DNA from: Halobacteriales archaeon QS_4_69_225 | GTDB lineage: Archaea > Halobacteriota > Halobacteria > Halobacteriales > Haloarculaceae | Assembly (NCBI GenBank): GCA_003020965.1 | Contig: PXRL01000022.1 | Location: forward strand, 62,001-126,000 | Direction: 5' to 3' | Length of the DNA: 64,000 bases | Shown: positions 43,253 through 52,120 of the stretch, one piece after another | Position numbering within the stretch: the stretch's first letter is position 1 | Layout: each line of letters opens with the position of its first letter | The notes under the pieces: model-generated | The model's database searches: none | What the model was told of the DNA's origin: nothing | What the model saw: the letters and a program-made list of their open reading frames with translations, nothing else | Position numbers and translations under genes: made by a program

Positions 43253-43352
43253 GTGTTTAGTTACGACGAAGTAGCGTATTTCGGCGGCGGTGACGGCGTT
43301 CGAGGTCCCGCCCGACGCCGGCTGACTGGCCGGCTCTCGCGTAACTGAACAT
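43253..43352. mobile_element. Short non-coding repeat element, family A copy 3 (short form)
   Basis: About 100 bp: left end GTGTTTAGTTACGACGAAGT, right end CTCTCGCGTAACTGAACAT. The arms TGTTYAGTTACG match each other as inverted repeats. The middle of copies 1 and 2 is missing, leaving CCCGCCCGACGCCGGCTGAC. It lies between the divergent UPF0173 and GNAT genes. Confidence 0.6.
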
Positions 43353-43462
43353 GGTCGCCCGGAGCCGTCTGGCCGTCGGTCGACCGCCCGCCGGTCGGCC
43401 GCAGACCGCGGTCTGGCCGCCGACCGCGCGAATTATGTGGTTGCCGTCGCCTACCGGCACGC

Positions 43463-43909
43463 ATGGACGTCCGACGGGTCGACGGCGAGGCGGGAATGGC
43501 CGACGCCCTCGGCATCCGGCGGGCGGTGTTCATCGAGGAGCAGGACGTCCCCGAGGAGCTGGAGTTGGACGGCAACGACGAGGTGGCGATGCAGTTCGTC
43601 GCCTACGACGACGGCCGACCGGTCGGGACCGCGCGGCTCCGGGAGGGCGACGAGACGACGGCGAAGGCCGAGCGCGTGGCGGTCCTGTCCGACGAGCGGG
43701 GCCGGGGGATCGGCCGGCGGCTGATGGCGGCCGTCGAGGCCCACGCCGTCGAGGCCGGCTACGAGGTAGTCGTCCTCAACGCCCAGGTGCCGGTCGTCGG
43801 CTTCTACGAGCAACTCGGTTACGCGACGACGAGCGACGTCTTCGAGGACGCCGGCATCCCCCACCGCAAGATGCGGAAGGGGCTGTCGGAGCGAGACGAA
43901 CGCTTTTGA
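43463..43909 (+). CDS. GNAT family N-acetyltransferase
   Basis: 148 aa. The acetyl-CoA motif is RVAVLSDERGRGIGRRLMAA (R/Q-x-x-G-x-G/A type). VLNAQVPVVGFYEQLGYATT supplies the C-terminal GFYxxxGF block. The opening resembles ElaA-like GNATs (RRAVFIEEQDVPEELE). Substrate unknown. It is followed 23 bp later by the FAH-fold hydrolase on the same strand. Confidence 0.85.
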   Translation: MDVRRVDGEAGMADALGIRRAVFIEEQDVPEELELDGNDEVAMQFVAYDDGRPVGTARLREGDETTAKAERVAVLSDERGRGIGRRLMAAVEAHAVEAGYEVVVLNAQVPVVGFYEQLGYATTSDVFEDAGIPHRKMRKGLSERDERF

Positions 43910-43932
43910 CCGGGCCGGCCGCACGGAACGGT

Positions 43933-44703
43933 ATGCGATTCGTGCGCTTCCGCGACCCGAACGGCGACGTCCGCGGCGGGGAGTGGACCGGCGAGGACGG
44001 CGCCGAGATACGGGCCTACCCGGTCGACGGCCGCCGGTACACCGTCGCGTCGGAGCGGTACGCCGTCGCCGACGTCGACGTACTGCCGCCGACCGTCCCC
44101 TCGAAGATCGTCTGCGTGGGGCTGAACTACGCCGACCACGCCGCCGAGCAGGACGAGGAGCTTCCGGACCGGCCGCTTTTGTTCCTGAAACCGCCGAACG
44201 CGCTCGCGAGCCACGGCGCGACGGTCGAGCTGCCGGCCGGAAAGGAACGGCTCGACTACGAGGCCGAACTCGGGGTCGTCGTCGGCGAGCGCTGTCGAGA
44301 CGTCGACGCCGCCGAGGCGGCGTCGGTCGTCGCGGGCTACACCTGCGTGAATGACCTCTCGAACCGCGACGACCAGCGCATCGAGACCAACTGGGTCCGG
44401 GGGAAGGCCTTCGACGGCGCCGCGCCGGTCGGTCCCGTCGTCGCCTCCCCCGACGAGGTGCCGGCCGACGCCGCCGTCCGCTGTCGCGTCAACGGCGACC
44501 TCCGGCAGGACTCCTCGCGGTCGGAGTTCATCTTCTCGGTGCCGGAGCTGCTGGCGGAGATCACCTCCTACATGACCCTGGAGCCGGGCGACGTCGTCTC
44601 GACGGGGACGCCGGCCGGCGTCGGCCCGCTGTCCGACGGCGATTCCGTCGCGGTGACCGTCGAGGGCGTCGGAACGCTCCGGCACGACGTGACGATCCCC
44701 TGA
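43933..44703 (+). CDS. Fumarylacetoacetate hydrolase family protein
   Basis: 256 aa, FAH/YcgM-type. IVCVGLNYADHAAE, ERLDYEAELGVVV with the metal Glu pair, and SGTPAGVG-like STGTPAGVGPLS mark the Mg-dependent fold. Members hydrolyse or decarboxylate acylpyruvates, for example oxaloacetate decarboxylase or homoprotocatechuate catabolism enzymes. No pathway genes flank it. The start was placed at MRFVRFRDPNG since the frame before it overlaps the GNAT gene. Its stop overlaps the next ATG (TGATG). Confidence 0.85.
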   Translation: MRFVRFRDPNGDVRGGEWTGEDGAEIRAYPVDGRRYTVASERYAVADVDVLPPTVPSKIVCVGLNYADHAAEQDEELPDRPLLFLKPPNALASHGATVELPAGKERLDYEAELGVVVGERCRDVDAAEAASVVAGYTCVNDLSNRDDQRIETNWVRGKAFDGAAPVGPVVASPDEVPADAAVRCRVNGDLRQDSSRSEFIFSVPELLAEITSYMTLEPGDVVSTGTPAGVGPLSDGDSVAVTVEGVGTLRHDVTIP

Positions 44704-44903
44704 TGTTCTACTGGTTCCGGCCGCCGGTCCACCTCTGTGAGTCGGCGTCCCCCGAGCGGGCGCTCTGCGGGACGCCGGTGACCGGGCTGTCGCCGACAAT
44801 CCGGCCGTTCCCGGACGACGCCGACCCGGCGGCGTACTTCGAGGACCGCGAGGCCGACGTCTGCGGGAACTGCGAGCGGACGCTCGAAGCCCGGCGGCGG
44901 TAG
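44703..44903 (+). CDS. Small CxxC protein
   Basis: 66 aa, overlapping the FAH gene by one base. Cysteines occur as LCES, ALCGTPV and DVCGNCER; the last CxxC and the earlier pair could bind one zinc ion. No recognised domain. The coupling suggests joint expression with the FAH-family gene. Confidence 0.55.
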   Translation: MFYWFRPPVHLCESASPERALCGTPVTGLSPTIRPFPDDADPAAYFEDREADVCGNCERTLEARRR

Positions 44904-44981
44904 CCGGCTCGTGTCGATCGTTGCGGGTCGGCGGTCGCCGGTCGTCGCGGACCGCTGGTCGCCGGCGCCGGGACGACGGAA

Positions 44982-45443
44982 CTACAGGAACGCCGGCGGC
45001 ATCCCGAGCAGCCCGGAGACGACGAGCAGTCCGACGGACAGCGCGACGGCCGTCAGGTAGAACGGCCGGGCGTCCCGGGCCGGCTGTCTGATCTTCCGCT
45101 CGTCGATGCCCCGCTGTGCACGGGCGCTGCCGATCTCGACGACGGCCGCCAGCCCGAGCCACAGCAGCACCATCGCGACGACGAGGTAGCCGCCGGCCGT
45201 GCCGGTCAGCCGGTCGACGGTGTAGCCGCCGGTGACGGCCAGGTAGCCGCCGGACAGCAGCGTCAGCAGCGCGCTGGCTCGGGTCACCCACTGTAGCGTC
45301 GAGACGACGCGCCCGAAGACGTCGGGCGAGACGTCGCCGTCCATCGCGAGCGGCAGCACGGCGAGGACGACGAACAGCACCGACCCGGTCCACAGCGCCG
45401 ATAACGCCGTGTGGACGGTGTACATCGCGGTGTCTACGACCAT
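44982..45443 (-). CDS. CopD-like membrane protein
   Basis: 153 aa with four transmembrane helices (about 5-27, 52-72, 80-102, 128-150). The start VDTAMYTVHTALSALWTGSV, with its early His, and LQWVTRASALLTLLSGGYLA resemble the CopD/YcnJ four-helix family linked to copper or haem handling. No second domain. Function unproven. It is divergent from the YqeC gene, with about 79 bp between the starts. Confidence 0.65.
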   Translation of the reverse strand: MVVDTAMYTVHTALSALWTGSVLFVVLAVLPLAMDGDVSPDVFGRVVSTLQWVTRASALLTLLSGGYLAVTGGYTVDRLTGTAGGYLVVAMVLLWLGLAAVVEIGSARAQRGIDERKIRQPARDARPFYLTAVALSVGLLVVSGLLGMPPAFL

Positions 45444-45522
45444 GTCCGTCGGGCGCCCGGCACCCACTAATAGTCCCGACATCCGGCAGTACCGTTTTGT
45501 GCCGCCGCGCCGACCGGGGGGT

Positions 45523-46245
45523 ATGGACCTGGCCGCGGCATTCGGGGCCGACCGGGCGGACTGTCTGGCCGTCGTCGGCGCCGGTGGCAAGAAGTCGACG
45601 CTGTACGCGCTGACGGCGGCGCTGGAGCGGGCGGTCCTGACCTCGACGGTCCGGGTACCGCCGCTGTCGGGTCACGTCGCCCGGCAGGTCGTCGCCGACG
45701 ATCCCGTCGCCGTCGCCGACGACGTCGTGCAGCCGCTGGCGGTCGTTCCCGAGGAGACCGACGACGGCCGTTACCGCGGCTACGACCCTGCGGCCGTCGA
45801 CCGGCTGGTTGCCGCCGCCGACGCGCCGGTGCTGGTGAAGGCCGACGGCGCCCGGCGGCGGCTGCTGAAGGCGCCGGCCGGCGACGAACCGCGGCTGCCG
45901 ACCGCCGCCGACGTCGTCGTCCCGGTCGCGAGCGCCCGCGTCGTCGGCGAGCGGCTCACCGACGATCACGTTCACCGCCCGGAGCGGGTGGCCGACCTCA
46001 CCGGCCGGGCGATCGGCGAGCGGCTCCGGGCGACCGACGTCGCGGCCGTCCTCGCCCACGACCGGGGCGGGCTGAAGGACGTCCCCGCCGACGCGACGGT
46101 GCGACCGCTGGTGAACATGGCCGACGATGCCGACCTCGAGGCGACCGCCCGCGAGGTCGCCGCCGAGGTCGCCGCCCACTCCCGGGTCGAGGCGGTCGTC
46201 GTCGGGCGGATGGACCTCCGGTTGGTGGTCGACGTCGTCGACTGA
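45523..46245 (+). CDS. yqeC: YqeC-like protein (selenium-dependent hydroxylase accessory)
   Basis: 240 aa. The phosphate-binding loop is VVGAGGKKSTLYALTAAL. VLVKADGARRRLLKAP and VVPVASARVVGERLT are the family blocks. YqeC is taken to help mature molybdenum hydroxylases, but no such enzyme is in this window. A TATA-like CGTTTTGTG lies about 28 nt upstream of the ATG. It is convergent with the SDR gene. Confidence 0.8.
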   Translation: MDLAAAFGADRADCLAVVGAGGKKSTLYALTAALERAVLTSTVRVPPLSGHVARQVVADDPVAVADDVVQPLAVVPEETDDGRYRGYDPAAVDRLVAAADAPVLVKADGARRRLLKAPAGDEPRLPTAADVVVPVASARVVGERLTDDHVHRPERVADLTGRAIGERLRATDVAAVLAHDRGGLKDVPADATVRPLVNMADDADLEATAREVAAEVAAHSRVEAVVVGRMDLRLVVDVVD

Positions 46246-46253
46246 CGGCTGGC

Positions 46254-46952
46254 TCAGAACTGCTCGACGTGCGGCCGGAGGTCCAGCTCCAGCGTCCACG
46301 CCGAGCGGTCCTGCTCGACGAGCATCCAGTAGGCGTCGGCGATCGCGTCGGGATCGAGGTACGCGGGGTCGTCGGCCGGGTCGTCGGGCGGCCGTATCGC
46401 GCCGTCGATGACGACGTGGGCGACGTGGATCCCCTCCGGGCCGAGTTCGCGGGCCATCGACTCGGCCATGCCGCGGCGGGCGGACGTGGCGGCGCTGAAG
46501 CCGACGGCACCCTCCCGGCCCCGGACGGAGGTGGTGGCGCCGGTGAAGATGACCGTCCCGCCGTCGCCGTCGAGCATGTCCTCGACGGCCGCCTGCGAGC
46601 AGTGCAGCGCCGCCTCCGGGCCGACCGCGAGTGCCCGCCGGAACTCCTCGGGGTCCTGCTCCAGGAGCCCGTCCCACGACGCTGCGCTGGCGTGGTTGAC
46701 GAGGACGTCGATCGGGCCGAAGGCCTCCCGGACGCGCTCGATCGAGTGGTCGATGGTCACCGGGTCCGCGAGGTCGGTCGGCAGCGCCAGCGCCTCGCCG
46801 GGCGTCGCCGCCGTCAGTCGGTCGGCCAGCTCCTCGAGATACGACTCCGAGCGGGCCAGAAGCGCGACCGAACAGCCCTCCTCGGCGAACCGCTCGGCCA
46901 CCGACGCCCCCAGTCCGGGGCCGACGCCCGCGACGACCGCTGTGCGTCCCAT
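46254..46952 (-). CDS. Short-chain dehydrogenase/reductase-like protein with altered active site
   Basis: 232 aa. The nucleotide motif is present as VAGVGPGLGASVAERFA (GxxxGxG) and VLVNHASA stands for the NNAG block. The catalytic Tyr-x-x-x-Lys, expected at VGYSAAK, is here VGFSAATSARRG: Phe for Tyr and Thr for Lys. It can probably bind NAD(P) but not catalyse by the usual mechanism. It may be a binding protein or use other residues. Confidence 0.75.
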   Translation of the reverse strand: MGRTAVVAGVGPGLGASVAERFAEEGCSVALLARSESYLEELADRLTAATPGEALALPTDLADPVTIDHSIERVREAFGPIDVLVNHASAASWDGLLEQDPEEFRRALAVGPEAALHCSQAAVEDMLDGDGGTVIFTGATTSVRGREGAVGFSAATSARRGMAESMARELGPEGIHVAHVVIDGAIRPPDDPADDPAYLDPDAIADAYWMLVEQDRSAWTLELDLRPHVEQF

Positions 46953-47049
46953 ACCGCACGAAGCGGTCCCGGGGGTTTCAATCGTCGGGACGGGTCGTCG
47001 GCCGAGCCGGGGACGAAACGTTATGCCAGGGTGGTCCGAACGTCGGCAC

Positions 47050-47496
47050 ATGAACTGTCCTCGGTGCGGCGGGAGCGTGACCGTCTACCGGCTCGGCGAG
47101 CAGGAGTCGTACGTCTGCGGGGACTGCGAGTACGTCGGCATCGACGTCGAACACGGCGCGGAGCCCGAGGAGATGGAGTCGTGGGACGAGGCGATGGCGC
47201 GGTTCCGCACCCGGTTCGGCGACCCCGAGGACGCCGACGGCGTCGACGTCGGCGACGCGGACGTCGAAATCGGCACTGATGACGGGGCGACGGGCGACGC
47301 GGGCGGCTCGAACGGCGGCCGGCAGGACGTCGACAGCCTTCGCATGGGCGGCACGGACGCGGAAGACGCGGGCGCCGACGGGACGGGAGCGAACGAGACG
47401 GGGGCAAACGAGGCGGACGGTGCGGACGCCGACGACCGCGGCGATCTCGAATCGGCGGTCGTCCGGCGACGAGGCGACGGCGACGGCGACGCCTGA
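47050..47496 (+). CDS. Zinc-ribbon protein with a disordered acidic tail
   Basis: 148 aa. The N-terminal zinc ribbon has MNCPRCGGSVTVYRLG and YVCGDCEYVG: two CxxC pairs. After a short helix (DEAMARFRTRFG) the remaining 80 residues are Asp/Gly-rich and unstructured. A TATA-like GTTATGCC lies about 28 nt before the ATG, supporting leaderless expression. It is probably a nucleic-acid or protein binder; function unknown. Confidence 0.65.
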   Translation: MNCPRCGGSVTVYRLGEQESYVCGDCEYVGIDVEHGAEPEEMESWDEAMARFRTRFGDPEDADGVDVGDADVEIGTDDGATGDAGGSNGGRQDVDSLRMGGTDAEDAGADGTGANETGANEADGADADDRGDLESAVVRRRGDGDGDA

Positions 47497-47537
47497 TCGG
47501 GGGTGCCGTTTTGTACCGCCGCCGACTACGGGCGGGT

Positions 47538-47987
47538 ATGCCGGAGCTCCGGATCACCGAAACACAGCAGGAGCGGTTCGAGACGCTCCGAGAGGAGCTG
47601 GCCGCCGAGCACGCGGGCCCGTACGCCACCGTCCAGCCGCAGGACGTCGTCGACTACCTGCTCGATCTGGCCGAGTCGGTCGAGGAACCGGACCGACGGG
47701 TCGACGGGCCGGCGGGCGACGACGGCGGCGACGCGTCCGGCGGGACGGCGGTCGGGGGAAGCGACGAGGCGACGGCCGACGACGGCGGGTCGCCGCTGCC
47801 GGATCCCGCCGCCGGCGGCGACCTTGACGGCGGACCGGGAGGTCTGTTGAATCTGCTGGAGCGACACGACGACAAGTGGCGGGAGGCCGACGGCGACGAG
47901 CGCTACGAGGTCGAACTCGAAAACGGGAGCGTCGAGACCGCCCGGACGAAAGACGACGTGAAGGCCATCCTCTTCGAGCACTACTGA
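47538..47987 (+). CDS. Conserved haloarchaeal protein, unknown function
   Basis: 149 aa. A helical N-terminus (LRITETQQERFETLREELAA, then VQPQDVVDYLLDLAESVE) resembles a ribbon-helix-helix or small coil domain. An acidic linker of about 50 residues follows, then a C-terminal helix pair (LLNLLERHDDKWREAD, DDVKAILFEHY). The start at MPELRITE is preferred over one 9 codons upstream because a TATA-like GTTTTGTACC lies 27 nt before it. Its stop overlaps the ATG of the next gene. Confidence 0.65.
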   Translation: MPELRITETQQERFETLREELAAEHAGPYATVQPQDVVDYLLDLAESVEEPDRRVDGPAGDDGGDASGGTAVGGSDEATADDGGSPLPDPAAGGDLDGGPGGLLNLLERHDDKWREADGDERYEVELENGSVETARTKDDVKAILFEHY

Positions 47988-48259
47988 TGGGACTGCTCGA
48001 CCGACTCCGCGGCTGGCTCGGGGGGTCCGGCGACCGGGCGGCGGCCGACGACGACGACGGCGCCGACGAGACGGATGCCGACGAGACGGGCGTCGACGAC
48101 GGGCCGCGGCTGGACCCCGAGGGAGCGACGGTGGTGCGGTCGCGGGAGGAAGACGACCCCGTCGAGCGGCTCCGCACCGTCGAGGGGACGCGGAAGTCGG
48201 AACTGGAACCGGAGCTGGAGCCGACCCCGGACGACGAGACGGACGACGACGGCGCCTGA
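47987..48259 (+). CDS. Small acidic protein coupled to the preceding gene
   Basis: 90 aa. An amphipathic N-terminal helix (MGLLDRLRGWLGGSGD) could touch the membrane. The rest is Asp/Glu-rich and unstructured apart from PVERLRTVEGTRKSE. It overlaps the previous stop by one base (TGATG), so the two are coupled. No known family. Confidence 0.55.
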   Translation: MGLLDRLRGWLGGSGDRAAADDDDGADETDADETGVDDGPRLDPEGATVVRSREEDDPVERLRTVEGTRKSELEPELEPTPDDETDDDGA

Positions 48260-48348
48260 GCGGGCGCGGCGCGATCGTCGGCGCGGCGGCTGCCGGGCGT
48301 CCGACGCGACCAAACACCCATTACAGATGCCTCCATACGGTCCTCCAC

Positions 48349-49251
48349 ATGTCCGAGGAGAACTCCCCCGACAACGCCCTCATCCGGCTGTACGAACGGT
48401 ACATCGGCGAACCGGAAACCGAGACGGACGTCTATCTCGGGTTCGGGCTGTTTTTCTGTGCGATCGGCTTCGCGGTCCTCGGGCTGTCGCTGTTCGCCTA
48501 CGGTGCCTCCGTCTACGGCCTCCGGGCCGACGGTTACTTCGCCGTGGCGCAGCCGGCGTACCTGCTCGGAATGCTGTCGATCCCGCTCGCGCTCTTGGGC
48601 GTCATCGTCCTCCTGCCGAACGAGCGGCGCATCGAGTGGATCGGCGCGGCGGGCGTCGCCGTGACGCTCGTCGCCGCCGCCGTGTTCGTCACGTACTACC
48701 CGAGCGAGTGGTTCGAGTTCGGGACGACCCAGACGCTGTTGGTCGTCGGGACCTACGCGGTCGGACTGGCGGTCGTCACCGCCGCGACGGGGACGGCGCT
48801 GGTCGCCTATCGCCTGGAGCAGGTCCGGGCGCCGGTGCCGTCGGAGATCGACCCCGACCGGGAGTCGCCGGGCGAGACGGTCAGCGACGAGCAGGTTGAA
48901 GCCGACATCGACGAGGCGATGTCCGACGTCGACCTCACCCTCGGCGGCATCGAGCGGGAGGAAAACCGCCAGCTGGAGTTCAACACGGACTTCGCGGACG
49001 AGACCCTCGGGACGGTCGACGCCGAGCCGGACCGGACCGTCAGCTCCGGCGGCGTCGACGAGAACGTCGAGGGGCTCCAGCAGCTGACCAGCGGCGAACC
49101 GTCGACGGCGACGAGCGAATCGACCGTCGACGACGAGACGGCCGCGCTCAACGAGCTCAAACAGCAGAAAGAGCGGGACGAGGTGCCGGTCGACCCCGCC
49201 GAAAACGCCGGACCGTTCGCCCGCCTGCTGTCGCGGCTCGGGTTCCGGTAA
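48349..49251 (+). CDS. DUF7139-like polytopic membrane protein upstream of the actin homologue
   Basis: 300 aa. Four or five transmembrane helices lie in residues about 25-155 ([40 protein letters not shown] and others), then a roughly 140-residue acidic cytoplasmic tail ending [13 protein letters not shown] and [11 protein letters not shown]. It lies directly before the actin homologue with a 56-bp gap, an arrangement that suggests a membrane partner for the filament (inference). Family assignment from memory. Confidence 0.65.
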   Translation: MSEENSPDNALIRLYERYIGEPETETDVYLGFGLFFCAIGFAVLGLSLFAYGASVYGLRADGYFAVAQPAYLLGMLSIPLALLGVIVLLPNERRIEWIGAAGVAVTLVAAAVFVTYYPSEWFEFGTTQTLLVVGTYAVGLAVVTAATGTALVAYRLEQVRAPVPSEIDPDRESPGETVSDEQVEADIDEAMSDVDLTLGGIEREENRQLEFNTDFADETLGTVDAEPDRTVSSGGVDENVEGLQQLTSGEPSTATSESTVDDETAALNELKQQKERDEVPVDPAENAGPFARLLSRLGFR

Positions 49252-49307
49252 CCTCTCGATTGGAGTTACCACGCACATTTATTTGGCTGGCCGCCACGCT
49301 CTCGGTC

Positions 49308-50348
49308 ATGGCAAAGGGCCTCGACGTCGGAACGATGAACATCATTTCGGCACGACAGGACGGCGCGGACACGGTGTACGTCCAGCAGCGGAACTCCTTC
49401 GTGGAGATCGAGTACTCGGACATGGCCGAGCAGATGCTGTCCCGCAGCGACGTCCTCCACATCCGAAAGGACGACCAGGTGTACGTCGTCGGCGACGACG
49501 CCCTGGACTTCGCGAACATCTTCAACAAGGAGACCCGCCGGCCGATGCAGAACGGCATCCTCTCCAGCGACGAGAAATCCGCCATCCCGATGATGAAGCT
49601 CATCATCGAGCAGGTGGTCGGCGAGCCCGACCGGCACAACGAGCGGCTCTACTACTCCTCGCCGGCCGATCCGATGGACTCGGATATCTCGACGCTGTAC
49701 CACCAGAAAACCCTGGAGTCGCTGCTCGACGACATGGGCTACGACGCCGAGCCGATCAACGAGGGGATGTCGGTCATCTACTCGGAGCTGGCGGACAACT
49801 CCTTCACCGGGCTCGGTATCTCCTTCGGCGCCGGCATGACGAACGTCTGTCTGTCCTACTACGCGGTGCCGGTGATGAAGTTCTCCGTGGCCCGCGGCGG
49901 CGACTGGATCGACACCGAGGCCGCCCAGGCGACCGGCACGCCCGTCGACAAGGTCACCTCGATGAAGGAAGACGACTTCGAGTTGAACTTCCGGACCGAC
50001 GTCGGCGGCGTCGAGGGGGCGCTGTCGATCTACTACGAGAACCTGCTGGACTACGTCATCGACCGCATCGTCGAGGAGGTCGACGAGGAGGACGTCGAGG
50101 AGGGCCTCGACGTGCCGGTCGTCGTCACGGGCGGCACCGCCAGCCCCGACGGCTTCGCGGACCTCTTCCGGGACCACCTGGACGGCGCCGACCTGCCGTT
50201 CAGCATCAGCGGCGTCACCCACGTCGAGGAGCCGATGTACAGCGTCGCCCGCGGCGGGCTGGTCGCCGCCCGCTCCGACGAGGAAGAACAGCAGGCCACC
50301 GCCGAACCCGCCGAGCCCGCCGAACCCGCCGAACCTGCCGAGGACTGA
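49308..50348 (+). CDS. Haloarchaeal actin homologue (salactin/volactin type)
   Basis: 346 aa. Actin-fold motifs: [16 protein letters not shown] at the phosphate-1 site, [20 protein letters not shown] at the phosphate-2 site, and [17 protein letters not shown] at the adenosine site. The sequence closely resembles salactin, reported as a dynamically unstable filament in Halobacterium, and volactin in Haloferax, linked to cell shape. The C-terminus carries [15 protein letters not shown], a short tandem repeat. A TATA box (ATTTATTTGG) lies about 30 nt before the start at MAKGLDVG. Confidence 0.85.
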   Translation: MAKGLDVGTMNIISARQDGADTVYVQQRNSFVEIEYSDMAEQMLSRSDVLHIRKDDQVYVVGDDALDFANIFNKETRRPMQNGILSSDEKSAIPMMKLIIEQVVGEPDRHNERLYYSSPADPMDSDISTLYHQKTLESLLDDMGYDAEPINEGMSVIYSELADNSFTGLGISFGAGMTNVCLSYYAVPVMKFSVARGGDWIDTEAAQATGTPVDKVTSMKEDDFELNFRTDVGGVEGALSIYYENLLDYVIDRIVEEVDEEDVEEGLDVPVVVTGGTASPDGFADLFRDHLDGADLPFSISGVTHVEEPMYSVARGGLVAARSDEEEQQATAEPAEPAEPAEPAED

Positions 50349-50370
50349 ACCGCCGGCCGCCGCCCGGCCT

Positions 50371-50508
50371 TCGACCGCTGCCGCTCGCGAGGGCCGCCCG
50401 GGTCGTCATTGTCCGCCGACGCCCACGTTCGGTCCGCCATCGGCCGCCGCCGCTCGCGACGCCCGCCCGGGTCGTCGTCGGCCACCGACGCACGCTCCGT
50501 CCGCGTTT
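50371..50508. repeat. Two imperfect 69-bp direct repeats
   Basis: CCGCTCGCGA begins at 50381 and again at 50450; GCCCGGGTCGTC and CCGACGC recur at the same 69-bp spacing. They fill most of the gap between the actin homologue and hisC. No gene seen. Confidence 0.55.
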
Positions 50509-50549
50509 GGATGAACGCCTACTTATATCGCCGCCCCCTCCGGAACGGT

Positions 50550-51617
50550 ATGGAACCACGGGACCTGTCCGCGCACGTCGCCTACCAGGCGGGCCGCGGC
50601 GTCGAGGAGGTCGCCCGCGAGCTGGGGCTCGACCGGGAGGAGCTCGTGAAGCTGTCCTCCAACGAGAACCCCTTCGGGCCGGCGCCGAAGGCCGTCGAGG
50701 CCATCCGGGAGACGGCCGAGACGGTCCACGCCTATCCCAAGGCGGCGGCGACGGACCTCCGGGAGCGGCTGGCCGAGGAGTGGGGGGTCACGCCGGCACA
50801 GATATGGCTCGGCAACGGCGCCGACGGCGCCCTCGATTACCTCGCCCGGGCGATGCTCCGGCCCGACGACCGCGTGCTCGTGCCGGCGCCCGGCTTCTCG
50901 TACTACGACATGAGCGTCCGGTACCACCACGGCGTCGTCGAGGAGTACCCGGTCCGCAAGAGCGAGAACTTCGCCCAGAACCCGGAGATGGTGCGGTCGG
51001 CCTACGACGGCCACCGGATCGTCTACCTGACGAGCCCGCACAACCCGACCGGCAGCGAGATACCGCTGTCGGACGTCGAGACGATCGCCGAAGAGACCGA
51101 CGAGGAGACGCTCGTATTGGTCGACGAGGCCTACGGCGAGTACACCGACCGCCCCTCGGCGGTCGGGCTGCTGGCCGACCGCGAGGACGTCGCCGTCCTG
51201 CGGACGTTCTCGAAGGCCTACGGGCTGGCGGGCGCCCGCATCGGCTACGCGGTCGTCCCGGAGGCGTGGGCCGACGCCTACGCCCGGGTCAACACCCCCT
51301 TCGCGGCCTCGGAGCTGGCCTGTCGGGCCGGGCTGGCCGCCCTCGACGACCGCGCCCACGTCGAGCGGGCCGTCGAGACCGCCCGCTGGGCCCGGGAGTT
51401 CATGGCCGACCACCTCGACTGCCGCACCTTCGGGGGCGCCGGCAACTTCCTGCTGTGCGAGGTCGGCGACGGGACGGCCGTCGCCGAGGCCGCGAAGCGG
51501 GAGGGCGTCATCGTCCGCGACACCACCTCCTTCGGACTACCGGAGTGCGTCCGGGTCACCTGCGGCACGCGGGAGGGCACCCGCCGGGCCGTCGAGGTGC
51601 TGAACGAGGTCATATGA
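50550..51617 (+). CDS. hisC: Histidinol-phosphate aminotransferase
   Basis: 355 aa. Class II fold-type I PLP enzyme: KLSSNENPFGPAPKAVEAI is the HisC opening, SPHNPTGSEIP the substrate motif, VDEAYGEY the PLP Asp/Tyr block, and RTFSKAYGLAGARIGY holds the Schiff-base Lys. It transaminates imidazole-acetol phosphate in histidine synthesis. A TATA box CTTATATCG lies about 26 nt before the ATG. Its stop overlaps the next start (ATGA). Confidence 0.93.
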   Translation: MEPRDLSAHVAYQAGRGVEEVARELGLDREELVKLSSNENPFGPAPKAVEAIRETAETVHAYPKAAATDLRERLAEEWGVTPAQIWLGNGADGALDYLARAMLRPDDRVLVPAPGFSYYDMSVRYHHGVVEEYPVRKSENFAQNPEMVRSAYDGHRIVYLTSPHNPTGSEIPLSDVETIAEETDEETLVLVDEAYGEYTDRPSAVGLLADREDVAVLRTFSKAYGLAGARIGYAVVPEAWADAYARVNTPFAASELACRAGLAALDDRAHVERAVETARWAREFMADHLDCRTFGGAGNFLLCEVGDGTAVAEAAKREGVIVRDTTSFGLPECVRVTCGTREGTRRAVEVLNEVI

Positions 51618-52120
51618 GGGTCGCCGTCACCGGCACCCCGGGCGTGGGCAAGACGACCGCCGTCGAGGCGGCCGACCTCGAACTGGAGGTCGTCCATCTC
51701 AACGACCTCGTCCGGGAGGCGGGACTCCACGAGGGCGCCGACGACGAACGCGGCAGCCTGGTGGCCGACCTCGACGCCGTCGGCGAGCGGTTCGCGGGCC
51801 GCGAGGACCTGCTCGTGGAGTCGCACCTGGCCCATCACCTCGACGTCGACCGCGTCGCCGTGCTACGGTGTCACCCCGAGGAACTGCGCGAGCGGCTGTG
51901 CGACCGCGGGGAGCCGGCGGCGACGGCCGAGGAGAACGCCGAGGCCGAGGCGCTGGACGTCGTGCTGTCGGCGGCCGTCGAGGCCCACGGCCTCGGGGCA
52001 ATCTACGAGATCGACACGTCCGACCGGTCGCCGACGGCGGTCGCCGCCGAGATCGAGGCCGTCGTCGCCGGCGACCGCGAGCCGTCGGCCGGCGAGGTGA
52101 CGTTCGTCGACTACCTATGA
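51614..52120 (+). CDS. AK6/Fap7-type adenylate kinase family protein
   Basis: 168 aa. The P-loop is VTGTPGVGKTTAVEAA. NDLVREAGL, VVESHLAHH-like LLVESHLAHHLDVD and LRCHPEELRERLCDRGEP match AK6/Fap7, a compact NMP kinase and ATPase needed for small ribosomal subunit maturation in archaea and eukaryotes. It overlaps hisC by 4 bp and the next gene by 4 bp, forming a three-gene operon. Confidence 0.88.
   Translation: MRVAVTGTPGVGKTTAVEAADLELEVVHLNDLVREAGLHEGADDERGSLVADLDAVGERFAGREDLLVESHLAHHLDVDRVAVLRCHPEELRERLCDRGEPAATAEENAEAEALDVVLSAAVEAHGLGAIYEIDTSDRSPTAVAAEIEAVVAGDREPSAGEVTFVDYL

Noticed and set aside
43819-46959. A 1046-codon minus-strand ORF and other long antisense ORFs
   Set aside because: They are Arg/Gly/Pro-rich shadows of the FAH, YqeC, CopD and SDR genes; long open antisense frames are expected at this GC content.
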